64,000 nt of DNA from Diaporthe sp. PMI_573 (taxonomy: Eukaryota > Ascomycota > Sordariomycetes > Diaporthales > Diaporthaceae): positions 3,224,001-3,288,000 of the forward strand of contig JAJTUP010000002.1 in the NCBI GenBank assembly GCA_021399435.1. The letters run 5' to 3'. The notes under the pieces are model-generated. The model did no database searches and had not been told where the DNA came from. It saw only the letters and a program-made list of their open reading frames with translations. Position numbers and translations under genes: made by a program. This document shows positions 26,140-37,267 of the stretch, in pieces (positions within the stretch are counted from its first letter, which is position 1; every line of letters starts with the position of its first letter).

Positions 26140-28161
26140 AGCGAGGCGCTGGGCTGGTGAAACTGGACCTTTGTCTGGGGACGGGGACGCCATTTCGGTG
26201 GGCTGTTGGGATGAAGGGGGTGCATCCGTCTCTGAAGGAAATGCCGATGGACATCCGCAATAATGTCCATCATTTGCTACCGGCGTGACAGCCCCAGTTG
26301 GGAGATGGTATGGTCGTTCCCTGTAGAACCCAAGCACGGCGCTAAAAAGACCGGACATGTTGTCTCGTGTAGTGCGTGCGTGCACACGGGGGCTCGTGTC
26401 CGTACGACAAGAACTGAAGCAGTCCAGCGTCCAGGTGATGAATGACCCGGGGCACAAAAAGGATGAGGGCGCCCAGGGGTATGTACTTAAGTATACATTG
26501 TCTGTCTGGGTTGTTGGTTGTCTGAGTACTGAGTAGTATACACAGCAAGGGCATCAGAGTTGCCGCCAACCATCTCCGGCAGCCTGGCAAATGACCCAGC
26601 CTCTCCATCTCCACTTGATAACGAGCGGCGCTGTTGTTCTCGCGGGACGGAATGCCCCACGGTTGGCCTGCAGGAGCAGGGCACGCAGCCTTGGAACGCA
26701 TTGACGACGATTGCTCTCCAAGTGGCTCCCGACACGCCACGTTGCTCAACCGATGGGTTGGAAAGTAGTGTACTGTGTACTGTGTAGTCACTTGACCAGC
26801 AGTGCTCTCCCGTCGACTCGAGTTCTGTCGTGGTCTGCTGTTCAATGGCCCGGCCTTGACCATGCCAATGCGCAGCTGTGTGCGGAAGTTTCCGAGCCAA
26901 TGCGCACCAGCATGTCGCGCTGAGCCTCCGAGGGTGCATTGATGATGGCATTTCTACATGGACTATTAGAGATGCGGCAAAAGCCCACATGGGCCAACAT
27001 GGACATGGTTTGCCGTCACCGTGCAGCGGTGTCTCCTGGGTCCTTGGGGGCCCAGGGCCCTTTGGGTACTTTAGCAGGGAGGTAGATTAGGTACGTACAT
27101 ATCTCATGCAGGGCTGGGGTGTGTGTGTGCTGTCACTGGTCAGCCGCTCTCAGTCCAGATCACTACTGTCAAGGAAGGGTGTGGTGTTAGCCGCTCTTCC
27201 GCCCTCCCCTCCCCTGTTTGCGGCATCCTAATCTTCCAAGGTTTGTTGTCTGTCTGCCGCTGCTGGACCCTGACCTTGCACCACCCTGACGGAGGGAAGG
27301 CTGGGAAAAACTGGACCGGCCTGGCTTGCCTGCTTGTCTGCTTGCTTGCCCGGGACTGGGGCTACCTTATTAGCCAGCTTAGCTCCCAAGGAAAGAGGCC
27401 AGACCCGACCGGACACTGCATGCGTTGCGTGGCACGGAACGAGAGCCACTGGGTTGAGCCTGCGCCTTTGCCTTCTTTCGCCTGCAGGCTACAAGTTGCC
27501 CTTGCGTGGCCTTGTGCTCTCTCTCTCTCGCTCTCGTCAGCTAGAACGCATCCGATCTGATCTGACCTGGCGGCCAACCGCTTTGGATGCTGCGCTCCGT
27601 TGGGTATTAAAAGGAAGGCAGACACCTACGGTCTGCTTCTCACGATCCCTTCCTCCTCGTCCCACGTCTGTTGACTTCTTGAATTTTGCCGCCGGTGGTC
27701 TCGTGTGTTTGTCACCGCCCTCGCCTTCCCCGTCCGAGTGGTCTACATAGTATTATAGCCCGGTTTCCTCCTCGGTTTCCTCCTCGCTGCTGACCTCATC
27801 GTGTCCGACTACCCCGAAAGCGGAGCCTCACCCATCTGTCATCATCAGTTAGCTGCCTCTGCCTTCCGCCTCGTCATCGAACGCACCCACCCCCATCTCG
27901 CAACGCTGCCCCATTCGCCCTGTTCGCTCCCGCGACACACGGGGCATTGCACAATTCCAGAAGTGAACTCTGCTCGGCATCCATATTAACGCAATACCAC
28001 GTTGGTCTACCAACACACGGCGTCCAGGTGTCAAAGCAAAGTCCCAGACCTGAATCAAGTCAGCCTCGCCCGCCTGCTCACTTATATAATCCCTGGTTCG
28101 CCCCTGGATTCCCCGGCCGCCTTTTCCAGCATCTTCCTTTCCCACACCCAGACTTGCCATC

Positions 28162-28407
28162 ATGTGAGTACATAACATTGCCAATTTCCTCCTCCCTTAC
28201 CTGTTCCTGTTCCCGACGCCATTTCCTATTTTCCTATTTATCATCCACCCTCCTCGTGACTAACACCCATCGCCCCGTCAAGCTGCCATCTCCCTGACGA
28301 CCTCAGCAACGACCTGTCTCCCGCATCTTCACACTCGACGACCTCACGAGTCCCGCTCTTCCCACCCTCAACCCCAACCTGTTGAGCAACTCATCTCACC
28401 ACCACAG
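28162..28407 (+). promoter_or_regulatory. Candidate 5' leader intron with a start-stop uORF at its donor
   Basis: In the pyrimidine-rich leader of the AN1 gene, ATG (28162-28164) is followed directly by TGA, a one-codon uORF. The same bases form a GTGAGT donor at 28164, and a CCACAG acceptor ends at 28407, giving a 244-nt candidate leader intron. If spliced, the uORF is removed; if retained, it could reduce translation. Inference from motifs only. Confidence 0.35.
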
Positions 28408-28454
28408 ACACCATCTGCATCAACTCCGTCGACACGCAACACCGAGACATCAAC

Positions 28455-28802
28455 ATGGCTCCCAAGAAGCAGAGATGTACCGCTGCCAGCTGCAAGGAGC
28501 CCGCACAGAGGATCGTGGGTGACTGTGGCTTCTGCGACGGCCACTTCTGCGGCAAGCACCGCCTACTAGAGGACCACAGGTGCGAAGGTCTCGAGGACGT
28601 GAGTACACTCCCGGCTTCCCTTGAGAAAGCCCAATGGTGGCTTGTTGGTCTAGGCGAGGTCTTGTGCAACGGCGACCTCGAATCACCTCGAAATGACAAC
28701 CGTGGCTAACCCGAGTCCCAACCACCGCAGTGCAAGAAGGAGGCACACGAGCAGAACGCAGCACAGCTGGAAAAGGAGCGCACCCAAGTCGTCAGGATAT
28801 AG
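28455..28802 (+). CDS. Small AN1-type zinc-finger protein
   Basis: Two exons, 28455..28598 and 28731..28802, giving 71 residues. The AN1 finger is complete: Cys8, Cys13, Cys24, Cys27, Cys32, His35, His41 and Cys43, with the conserved GDCGFCDGHFCGKHR core. After the splice a short charged helix follows (KKEAHEQNAAQLEKERTQ). AN1 fingers bind protein partners in ubiquitin- and stress-related pathways (Cuz1/ZFAND families); here the protein is almost only the finger, as in many filamentous ascomycetes. The ATG context AACATGGC is favourable. The donor is GTGAGT and the acceptor CCGCAG. The gene sits alone behind a 4-kb gene-free upstream region. Family is firm; a specific function is not known to me. 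Confidence 0.9.
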
Positions 28803-30918
28803 ACGCCTCCTATCGACACGTCGCATCCCGCACGGCACCCTGCATCAGCGGGTCGAGCCCGACGGCAGACGGAAACCCGTCTGACTCCACCTGCCTCACC
28901 TCCGCCGATGCACACGACAGCCTGCCTCGTGGCCAACACTTGAGCAACTGTCCAAGTCGTCCCGCATCCGGTTCGGTCGACAAGTTACTGCCGACTCGAC
29001 CCACACAACCCAGGCCAGGCTGACGAGTCGAGAAATAATACGCACCTCATCATCCGGATGGGGTGGAATCCCTACATCCTTGTACTACATCACAATCACA
29101 GCACATCACACCGGTCTTACACTATCCACGCATGGCGTCAAGGAAGGTCGTCGTCCCATCCACGCACTGTTTTCATGTTATTCAGCGGTCTCGGCCATCG
29201 ATGGGCTTCCTTCCGGGTGGACGGGCCCTCGGCCCCCTTCCCCCTTTTTGGGTGTTTCGGAGCTGACTTGGGGGCCTTCCCTCCGGCTTTTGATCTTATT
29301 TTGGGTTCGGTTTAGGGCGAAGCTTGTGTCCTCGGCCGACTACTACTTGTACATAAGCAACTCATAGTGGCATTTACGAACCTTTTGGCAGACTTTCGAG
29401 CAAACAGCAAACAACATTGTCTTCCCCTTTTCTGGCGTGACTGACCGAGTGAGCTGACCCGAGGCACGGCCGCCCGTAGTGCCCGGCTGCCCTTCCTACT
29501 ATCTCCGACATCGTATCACTATCGCACCGCACCTCATCACTCGGCGGGAACCCGGGAGGCGAGTGCGGAACGAGTCATGGAATACCCCGAACCTGCTGTC
29601 TCCCCTCAGCCGCTGCGCTGGGCCTGCGGGCCCCAGGTCCCAAAACAGCCCCAACCTGGCTGACGACCAATATGGTCCCTGAAGACGTCATCGCGGTGCG
29701 AGGTTTTGCCGTCAACACCTCGGCCATCGGCCAACTCACCCAACAAGCTGTGCAGTGACAAAAAAAAAAAAAGACTCATGATGCTCGCCCGGTTTCAGCA
29801 GAGTTTTTGGGCGATCAGATCCCAAAAGAGCAAAGGTAAACAAAACAAAACCGAATCGGCAAGATTTAACGATTGAAACGGCGGGCGTGTTCGGGTCCGG
29901 CCCTTTGTTTCTTTTTTGCCCCTTCTTCGCCCCGAGCCAGGCGCCAACAACTCTCAGCGGGCCTCTTGCACGGCCCGCCCGTCAATTAAAGTGCATGCAT
30001 GTACCTATGCACGCCTGGTGCCTGCCTGCCTGCCCGCCATCCATGCTCGCAGCACCCGAGTGCGAGGCCGTCGCCACACGCCGCCGCGAGTCAGCGCCCT
30101 CGAGCCCTTTGACAATTAATGTGCGCCTGCGACTTCCGTTTTTGACGTTCGGGGGCTGGTAGTTTTCCTGACGGCGGATGGATGCATTCTCAATGCGCAG
30201 CAGATGAAAATTGCTCAAGTCTTAAGACCTGGACGAGAGACGTGCACGTATGATAAAGGCGAGACCGCACTGCTTGCCTGACACAACAGCCAGGAGTTCA
30301 GATGTTACTCTCGAGCCAGACAGCGACCTGGGGCGGGGAGAGAAGGCCGGGCCTCGAAGGCTGGGTAGTCTTAGCGTGCAGTACTCCGTACAGATGGCCT
30401 TCCGATGCTGCCGCCTTGCAGGTTCATCTTGAGATTGCAGCCTGCCGTCGGTAAGCTTTTCCTCTGGTTGACTCGCCTTTCGGCATGGCTCTCTCTGGTG
30501 TGCCTCTCGAGGCATGGTTCGAGCCTAGGCTCGAGCCATGAAACCAACCGTGTTCTCGGGACGGCCAAAGCAAGACCTGCTGCCGGGACATGCCTCGCGA
30601 AGGTTATCGTTCGTGATTTAATCTAGGAAATCTAGGATATGGGGAGTAGGGGATGTGAGTGGTTCCAACCCATAAGATTCTACTTTTTTACAATATACAT
30701 ACTATGTCTATAAACAAAGCATCTAAATACAACGCCGCACTCCGCGCCTATGTGAGGGTATAAGGGCATCTAAGCTTTGAATGGGATCTTACTACACGAG
30801 GACTGCTCCTACAGTGCTCACTGAAGAAAGTTCTCGCATCAATTAAAAGTCCAGCATTGAGGAGGGATTCTGCCTCTGCAGGGTCCAGACGGGGGAGCAC
30901 TTGCTCAGCCGAGAGCGG
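28803..30918. other. Convergent intergenic region
   Basis: About 2.1 kb between the convergent AN1 and DUF676 genes. It includes an A12 run near 29760 and short open frames only. I see no gene. The left part is probably the long 3' UTR of the AN1 gene. Confidence 0.45.
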
Positions 30919-32492
30919 TCAGACCAGGAATTCTTCATTCAACCAGTGCTCCAGGACAAGGTGCCCCTCGCTATGCGACTCCTTGTCTATGCGTACGATG
31001 ATGGCCGCGTGGCTGTGACGATTATTATGGATATACACGGGGTACTTGCGCCAGCCGACGCTGTCCAGGGCCGTGATCATCTCGAACTGGTGAGGTGCGA
31101 GCGCCAGAGTCGGTTGCCCGGGCTGGCTCTGCTTTCGCTCGTGTCGTAGGATGTTCCGCTCGCTGGCGCGCCTGGCCCTGGCCTTGTCCAAGCCCGCGGC
31201 CGGGCTGGCCTCGCTGATCAGCGGGGCGGCGGCGGAGGTCTCGGCCTCGGGGTCGGAGGAGTCGCTGTCGTCATCGGAGGAGGACCCGAGGTATTCCTGG
31301 TGTTGGGAGCTGTTGAGACCTTCGTATGCGTCTTCGACGGCGCCGCGGATCTCGTTCAGGAGGACCGGGACTCGGTATTCCGAGATGTCGATGCCAGCCT
31401 CGCCGTTCTCGTGGAGCGCGATGCGCTTCGAGCTTCGCACGGTCTGGATCGCGCTGTTGACGAGGAAGGCCACGATGCCGATAGGGACGAAGACAGCCAG
31501 CGCCATAACGAAGGGGATGCGGGATAGGTTCTTGTTGAGCTTTTCCGAGAAGGTGTCCCTTTTCCATTTATGGGGTGGTATGTGCTCGACGGGATGTACC
31601 GGATCGAGGATGACATCCTCGTAGCCCTCGACGTAGTTCACCCGGACCTTGGTCAGGTCCGTGTACGGGTCCGTCTTGGTTATGCATGTCGTGTAATATA
31701 CCGCGCTTCGATCGTTCTGGATGTTCGAGTACAGCGTCCGCCGTTGGAACTTGGCGAGGCCTTTGATGAAGATGGAGTTGGTGTCGGCGAGCACGGAGAG
31801 CAGCGGCCGGCCGGTGTCGCGGAACTTGTCGATGCAGAACAGCTGGCGCCCAGACATGGACAGTGTCCTCGCGCCGAGGATGTTCCACACGTTGTTGGCC
31901 CAGCCGTGCAACGGTGTGCGCACCCCAATAAAGGGGCTGGCAAAGGCGGTGAAGTTCTTGCATTCCAGCCCGTCCAGCACCCCCTTGGCGAACAGCAGGC
32001 CGATCGCATAACGCGCGACGAGACCTCCCAGGCTGTACCCGACAACGCTCAGCTTCGCGATCTTGCCGCCACGCTGCTCGATGGCGCGGAGCTCCTCCTC
32101 GATCTCGAGACACAGCCGCTCGCCCCCAAGCTCGATGCCATCATAGGTGAAGGAACCGCTGTTTCGTTTGGCGCAAAGGATGTTGACCTTGTCGGCTGGA
32201 TGCTTGGCCCGCAAGGCCTTCGCGACGTTCCTCATGTGATTTGGGTTCCCCCAGAGCTGTTTGTTGTAGGCCGTGTCAGCGCTCGCCGAGCTGGTGGTGG
32301 TAGCGACCGTGTAGCAGGTGAACAAGGATGCAAAGCGTCGCAGTGGGAGGCGGCATGACGTAGGATGCGCCAGGCGAGTTGGGGAGCTGAGAAAGGGGGG
32401 GACGGATTGATCTAGAGGCTTACCCCATGTACCAACACACAGAGGTGGTCGGCCTCGACTGTGCCGCCGGTATACTCAGAAGGGTCGGCCAT
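30919..32492 (-). CDS. DUF676 putative lipid hydrolase (ROG1/LPL1-like serine esterase)
   Basis: Alpha/beta-hydrolase probably acting on phospho- or acylglycerols at a membrane or lipid droplet. Minus-strand exons 32424..32492 (23 codons) and 30919..32256 give 468 residues. The junction reads VLVHG then LWGNPNHM, the characteristic HGLWG start of DUF676. The nucleophile elbow is VVGYSLGGLVARYA (Ser98), followed by FASPFIGVRTP. Near residues 288-307 there is one hydrophobic helix (IPFVMALAVFVPIGIVAFLV), consistent with membrane anchoring. A Ser/Asp-rich acidic stretch (SSSDDDSDSSDPEAE) follows, then a conserved tail with a hydrophobic-polar pattern. Yeast relatives are monoacylglycerol lipase Rog1 and lipid-droplet phospholipase Lpl1; the exact substrate cannot be told. 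Divergent from the REX3 gene. Confidence 0.88.
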
Positions 32493-33718
32493 TGCTTCGT
32501 GGATGTCCCTGCTGCTATGGGGCGTGGTGGTCGTGATCGAGCGTTACGGATCAGGCAAAGGGTCGGAGGACCAGACAGGAAAAAGGCCAGCGTCGAGTCT
32601 ATGATATGTTATGATGATGCGCAGCGGTTTCGATTTCAGGCGGACCCCTGGATCGCGAATCTCCGGGCCCGCCAAACGCCGCTACTAAACCCGCAGCATC
32701 GTCTTCGAGCACTGCACACTGGTGACTGCCTCCTGTAGACTACCTAGGTAATAAACCACCTACCTAGGTACTACCTACTTAACCTGCACTGCCCCCCCAA
32801 GGCTTCCACAAGCACACGCAACTCCCCACTGCTGTCAGTCAGCATTGGCACCTTCGTGCCCAGGCCCGGCGGTGGCAGAATGCATGCTGCCACGTTTGAC
32901 CCGAGACCACGTATGCGAAAAGAATCGGAGCAGTCGGATGATGGATGCATGCGGATGTGGCTTCCGAGACCTCGGTTTCTTTGACCTGGTTTCCGACCTT
33001 CTCGGGAGCGACTGGCTCGTCTCTCTGTAGACGGACGTCTGGTGGGCTGAGTTGAAACACGAAACCAATTGTGGCCACCTTGAAAGAGTTCGAGGCTTGA
33101 CATTGAGCACCGTCTCCGCTAGAGGCTGTCCTGTATTTGCTGAGAGCTATTCATACAGCCAACCCCTTGAGTGGACATGCTCCTCCTGGTTGATCCCCTA
33201 ACAAGCGGGCTTACACAGAGTAATGTTGTCCAAGTAAGGCAATACTAGAGCAGGCAGTGCGTCTGCTCCTGGCTTGGACCTGCACTGCACTCTCTTACTG
33301 CCACCTGTACAGTCAGCAAGCCTCAGCTCGGTGGGGCACCCGCTTGCTGCATGTGCACCCTGCCGTAATGCCATAATGTTACTCTCCATTAGATGGGCCT
33401 CACCTCGCCTCGCCTCACCTCGCCTCGCACTCTCATTGCTACTCACTCTGCTGTCTATCGCCTACCTGATTCACGTACTGAGAAGACAAGACAAGATTCG
33501 GGAACATCTTGTTGGTGCTCACCCTTGGGCTTTCAAGCCAGGTTCAATCATCTCAGATGCTCTTTCCACCCCGGAGGCTGCAGTCTCTGCGACCACTCTG
33601 CAGGTTGTCCAAAACCATAGGGACGGGGACACGCCAGCGACTTGGATCACGCTGGGTGGCCGGGACCATTTCCTCTCCTCCGTGACTCCCTCGCCCGCCC
33701 AGCAGTGCGTTCGACGAC
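32493..33718. promoter_or_regulatory. Divergent promoter region, DUF676 lipase / REX3
   Basis: About 1.2 kb shared upstream region. It contains two 10-bp palindromes (listed separately) and a 15-bp direct repeat ctcacctcgcctcgc twice at 33399-33428. Short open frames only. Confidence 0.45.
32741..32770. repeat. Two copies of palindrome TACCTAGGTA
   Basis: Perfect 10-bp palindromes at 32741-32750 and 32761-32770, exactly 20 bp apart (two helical turns), followed by a partial copy (CTACCTACTTA). This phased pair could be a dimeric regulator site about 250 bp upstream of the lipase start. Unassigned. Confidence 0.5.
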
Positions 33719-35962
33719 ATGTCCTCAGGCCCTGCCAACGGAGTGCCCGTCTTCAATGGGCTCAGGCACCTTCCTTGCCCTAAGGAGGCAGGAGGGGCGA
33801 GCTGCACCACCTCTGGATGCCTTTTTGGCCACAGGGCTGCCTCGTCCCTCGATGGCGCTGCAGATGAGCGTGCGCCGAAGCGTCAGAGGGTGGAGGGCGC
33901 TCACGGACGGGATGGAATCTTCGCGAAATCCAACACTCAAACTTCGGCTAGCAATCAGCCGCCGCCTGCTCCCCAGGACGGCAGCTCAACTAGGCATAAT
34001 CCGGATGTCGACAACACTGCGGCCAGCCGTCCTGGTGTTGACGCACCACCAGGGAATAAGGGCCAGGCTAAACGCTCCACCCCCCAATCTAGCGAGGCTG
34101 AGAGCAGACAAGTCACGGTGGGAGATGAGATGAAAACACATAAACCATACGATTCATTGTCCCCTCCGTCGCCGTCACCCTCAACATTGAAGCATCAATC
34201 AACGCAACCGACAAAGACTAGTAAATCACTGCTTTCTAGACCAGGCTCAATTATTCCCCCCTCGTCTGTCTCACAGAAAAATCCGACTCTACAGTCGGTG
34301 CCAACACCACCAAAACCTTCCGACTTGTCGAGGCCCAGTTTGTCGCTTGCGAAGGCCGCCTCCCTAGCACCAGGCGCGCCCGCAACCAGAGACGGCCAGG
34401 CCAAGCCACTTCCACTTGGCCCCCAGACTATGACCAAGCCGGCCAGGAAGCCAGAGGCCCTCAACCCCCGTCATCTCCAGAAAGCCCCAGCCGCCCATAA
34501 CATCCGGCTGCAATTGCTTAAGCTCCTTCACCAACAGTTCGTCCGTCTCAACGAGGGAGTCAGTAAGCTCAGCGAAAAGCACCCCGAGATCAAGGATCTG
34601 GTCCTGTCAGGCCAGGAACTCATATGGATGGCTCTCGACCGCGAGCAGCACATTGCACTTCACAAGTCGTCTATTTATGGCAACATCATCAAGCAGGATG
34701 TGGTGAGACACAGGCGCATGTCGGTGGATGACTGGGTCAAACAGCGCAGGGAAGCAATTGAAAAGAAGCCGCCAGAGAAGCCGCCAGCCAATGGCCCCCC
34801 AGTCGTCATCAAGACCGGCTTGAGCGCCGAGCAAGAGGTCGAGGTGCTGAAGAGGAGATTGGTCACGCCCATCGCAGGTCTCGCGGCATATGGCTACGTC
34901 CCGATCCCACCCACAGATGATCAGATCGCCGAGGCGAAGGCAGCCGTCCACATGTCTCAGAACTGGGAGAAATGCGACAGATGCACAGTACGATTCCAAG
35001 TGTTCCCTGGCCGCAACATCGAGACTGGGGAGCTTGCATCCGGTGGACAGTGCACGCATCATCCAGGAAGGCAATACCTACCTGACCGTCCTAAGGGGGA
35101 CTTTACGCACATTCCAAAGCGGTACCGGTGCTGCCAGCAGGACGTCGGGGAATCACCTGGCTGCGCCAAGGCAAGCCACCATGTATGGAAGACCAGCGAC
35201 CCTAAGCGCCTTGCCACTCTATGGAACTTCGCAGCGACTCCTCCGAATGCGAATCCTGATACAGCCAAGGCCGTCTGCTTCGACTGTGAGATGGGTTACA
35301 CGGTGTATGGCATGGAGCTGGTCAGGTTGACAGCAACCTCGTGGCCGGATGGTGCAGAACTTCTGGATGTGCTTGTGCAGCCTTTTGGGGAGATCCTCGA
35401 CCTGAACTCTCAATACAGCGGTGTCTTCCCAGAAGACCTGGCACGAGCAGTGTCCTGGTCAAAGGACTGGAGGCCTCCAGCGCAGCAACCTGGTGAGAGA
35501 AAGGTACTGCAGAAGGTTTCATCGCCCGAAGTGGCCCGGGAGCTCTTCTTCTCTCTCATCAGCCCCGATACTGCGCTCATCGGCCACGGCCTCGAAAACG
35601 ACCTGAACGCCATGCGCATGGTCCACCCCAAACTCGTCGACACGATTCTAGTTTACCCTCACAAGAGAGGCCTGCCGATCCGAAACGGACTCAAGGCACT
35701 CATGGAGCTTCACTTGAACAGGCGCATCCAGATGCAAGGGGCGGAGGGACACGACAGCGCGGAAGACGCCAGGGCTGCGGGCGAGCTAGCCCGGCTCAAG
35801 GTTCAAAAGGAGTGGTCGTCAATGCAATCACAAGGTTGGAAGATAGTGGATGGGGTCCTTCGAGAGCCTGGTTGGGAAACTCGGCAACAGGAAGGGCGTG
35901 TCAGCGAGGATTCGGAGGAAGGTGGTGCCCGTTTAAGCGAGGAGTTCTTGGAGGCTCCGTAG
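33719..35962 (+). CDS. REX3: RNA exonuclease 3 (REX3-type DEDDh 3'-5' exonuclease)
   Basis: Nuclear 3'-5' exonuclease trimming stable RNAs such as RNase MRP RNA in yeast. Single exon, 747 residues. The N-terminus has a short Cys/His zinc-knuckle-like segment (CPKEAGGASCTTSGCLFGH), typical of REX3/REXO1 proteins. Residues about 60-260 are low-complexity Ser/Pro/Thr. A conserved middle region follows (LLKLLHQQFVRLNEG), then a Cys/His cluster (CDRCTVRFQVF, CTHHPGR, RCCQQDVGESPGC). The exonuclease motifs are complete: VCFDCEMGYT near residue 521 (Asp, Glu), LIGHGLENDLNAM near 622 (Asp) and GHDSAEDARAAGELA near 678 (His, Asp). It is much longer than yeast Rex3 (about 400 residues) because of the disordered N-terminal part. 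Convergent with PHB1. Confidence 0.9.
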   Translation: MSSGPANGVPVFNGLRHLPCPKEAGGASCTTSGCLFGHRAASSLDGAADERAPKRQRVEGAHGRDGIFAKSNTQTSASNQPPPAPQDGSSTRHNPDVDNTAASRPGVDAPPGNKGQAKRSTPQSSEAESRQVTVGDEMKTHKPYDSLSPPSPSPSTLKHQSTQPTKTSKSLLSRPGSIIPPSSVSQKNPTLQSVPTPPKPSDLSRPSLSLAKAASLAPGAPATRDGQAKPLPLGPQTMTKPARKPEALNPRHLQKAPAAHNIRLQLLKLLHQQFVRLNEGVSKLSEKHPEIKDLVLSGQELIWMALDREQHIALHKSSIYGNIIKQDVVRHRRMSVDDWVKQRREAIEKKPPEKPPANGPPVVIKTGLSAEQEVEVLKRRLVTPIAGLAAYGYVPIPPTDDQIAEAKAAVHMSQNWEKCDRCTVRFQVFPGRNIETGELASGGQCTHHPGRQYLPDRPKGDFTHIPKRYRCCQQDVGESPGCAKASHHVWKTSDPKRLATLWNFAATPPNANPDTAKAVCFDCEMGYTVYGMELVRLTATSWPDGAELLDVLVQPFGEILDLNSQYSGVFPEDLARAVSWSKDWRPPAQQPGERKVLQKVSSPEVARELFFSLISPDTALIGHGLENDLNAMRMVHPKLVDTILVYPHKRGLPIRNGLKALMELHLNRRIQMQGAEGHDSAEDARAAGELARLKVQKEWSSMQSQGWKIVDGVLREPGWETRQQEGRVSEDSEEGGARLSEEFLEAP

Positions 35963-36365
35963 GCACCGCCGGGAATATCCGGTGGTGTTGAGTTCTGGTG
36001 ACCAAGGGGTTCACTTCATACTTTGGGTTGGGCCGATGAGAGTTACAAATTTCTCGAGCCTCAATGAATGCAAGTGAAAGAAGAACCAATCCGAAATATA
36101 CCTTTATGGTCTGTCAAGTTCGACGATCTTTCACAGGCATGTTGGTGCAGTGGGCATCCGTCCCCTTTAAACGGATTTGGCATTATTTCATCATCGAAGT
36201 GGAGAAGACACGATCCCATGGACCTCGTCTCTGGTGGAGATAGATAGTACACGAACTGCATTTTCACAGCCCCTAAATAGACAGACTCGCCGCTGAGAGT
36301 CTGAACTATCATGTCAAAGGGTCTCTCACCCCGCCCATCATAACCTGCCTCACGTCTGTTCATAC
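35963..36365. other. Convergent intergenic region REX3 / PHB1
   Basis: About 400 bp of 3' sequence shared by two convergent genes. A minus-strand open frame (36061-36369) overlaps the PHB1 stop but shows no family features. Confidence 0.5.
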
Positions 36366-37267
36366 TCACGCCCGCCCGGCATTCAGTAGGATGTTTGTGC
36401 CTTGCTTGCCACCCGGTAGGTAAGCAACGTTAGGGTTGCTCGCCAGCGTGTTCGCGATCTCCCTGCTGGCCTCAATCTTCCTGATCTGTATGAGGCCGTC
36501 GCCGACCTTGGCGATAGCCTTAGCGATGGCGTCGGCGCTCTCAGCCTCACCCTCTGCGCGGATGACGTTGGCCTGCCTCTCCTGCTCGGCCTTCTCGACG
36601 ATGAAACGCGCCCGCTCGGCATCCTGCTGCGCGATCTGCTTCTGCTCGACGGCCTTTGTAAACTCCTTGCCAAAGGTCATGTGCGTGATGGAGACGTCCT
36701 CGAGGGCGATGTTGAACTCGGCGGCGCGCTTCATCAGATCGGTGCGGATGCGCTGCGAGACGGCCTCGCGCTGCGTGATGAGCTCGGCGGCGTCGAACTG
36801 GGCCACGATGGACTTGAGGACCTCGTTGCCGATCGAGGGCAGCACTCGCTCGTCGTAGTCTTGGCCGAGGTTCTGGTACGGCAGTCAGCAGCCGGTCTCT
36901 TGCCACACGCGGAGACGAGCAAGGTCGGACATACCTGGTAGATCTTGGGCAGGGCCTGCACCTCAGGCCTGTGTAGCACCCTCAGGGTCAAGCTGACCAT
37001 CTGCAGGTCCTTGGACCCAGTCGTGGTGGCGATCATGCGGGGCTTGGTGCGCACGTCGAAGATGATGCTCTTTTGCAGCCATGGGACGAGGAAGTGCGTG
37101 CCCTCGCTGATGACCCCTTCCTTCACTCCCGAGAGTCGGTCGAAGATGACGGCGCGCGAGCCGCCTCGGACGTCGTATATCGACTGGCTGGCCAGACTGA
37201 CGCCGACGGCGGCCGGTATGGCCAGCCGGTAGATATTCCGTAGCGCATTGGCGTTGAATTGTGCCAT
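36366..37267 (-). CDS. PHB1: Prohibitin-1
   Basis: Mitochondrial inner-membrane scaffold subunit; forms ring complexes with PHB2 that regulate m-AAA protease and cristae. Minus-strand exons 36935..37267 and 36366..36872 give 279 residues, the usual length. The N-terminal hydrophobic anchor is in residues about 14-30. Signature segments include [47 protein letters not shown] and, across the intron, [20 protein letters not shown]. The coiled-coil region [20 protein letters not shown] follows. YDVRGGSR plus PWLQK matches PHB1 rather than PHB2. The intron has donor GTATGT and acceptor TACCAG. The stop TGA lies inside GCGTGAGTATG, a consensus splice donor, so a rare spliced isoform with another tail is conceivable. 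Divergent from QCR8 with 375 bp between starts. Confidence 0.95.

Larger units (their letters stand above)
24424..28454. other. Long gene-free region upstream of the AN1 protein
   Basis: About 4 kb with many overlapping open frames of 60-175 codons on both strands but no recognisable domain, no consistent codon pattern and no clear intron-linked series. The stretch from about 27100 to 28450 is pyrimidine-rich on the plus strand, as expected for a fungal promoter and 5' leader. A G-quadruplex motif and a possible leader intron are listed separately. A non-coding transcript is possible but unsupported. Confidence 0.45.

Noticed and set aside
25510..26863. Cluster of overlapping 130-180 codon frames on both strands.
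   Set aside because: High-GC sequence opens several frames at once; none has a recognisable domain or splice-linked continuation.
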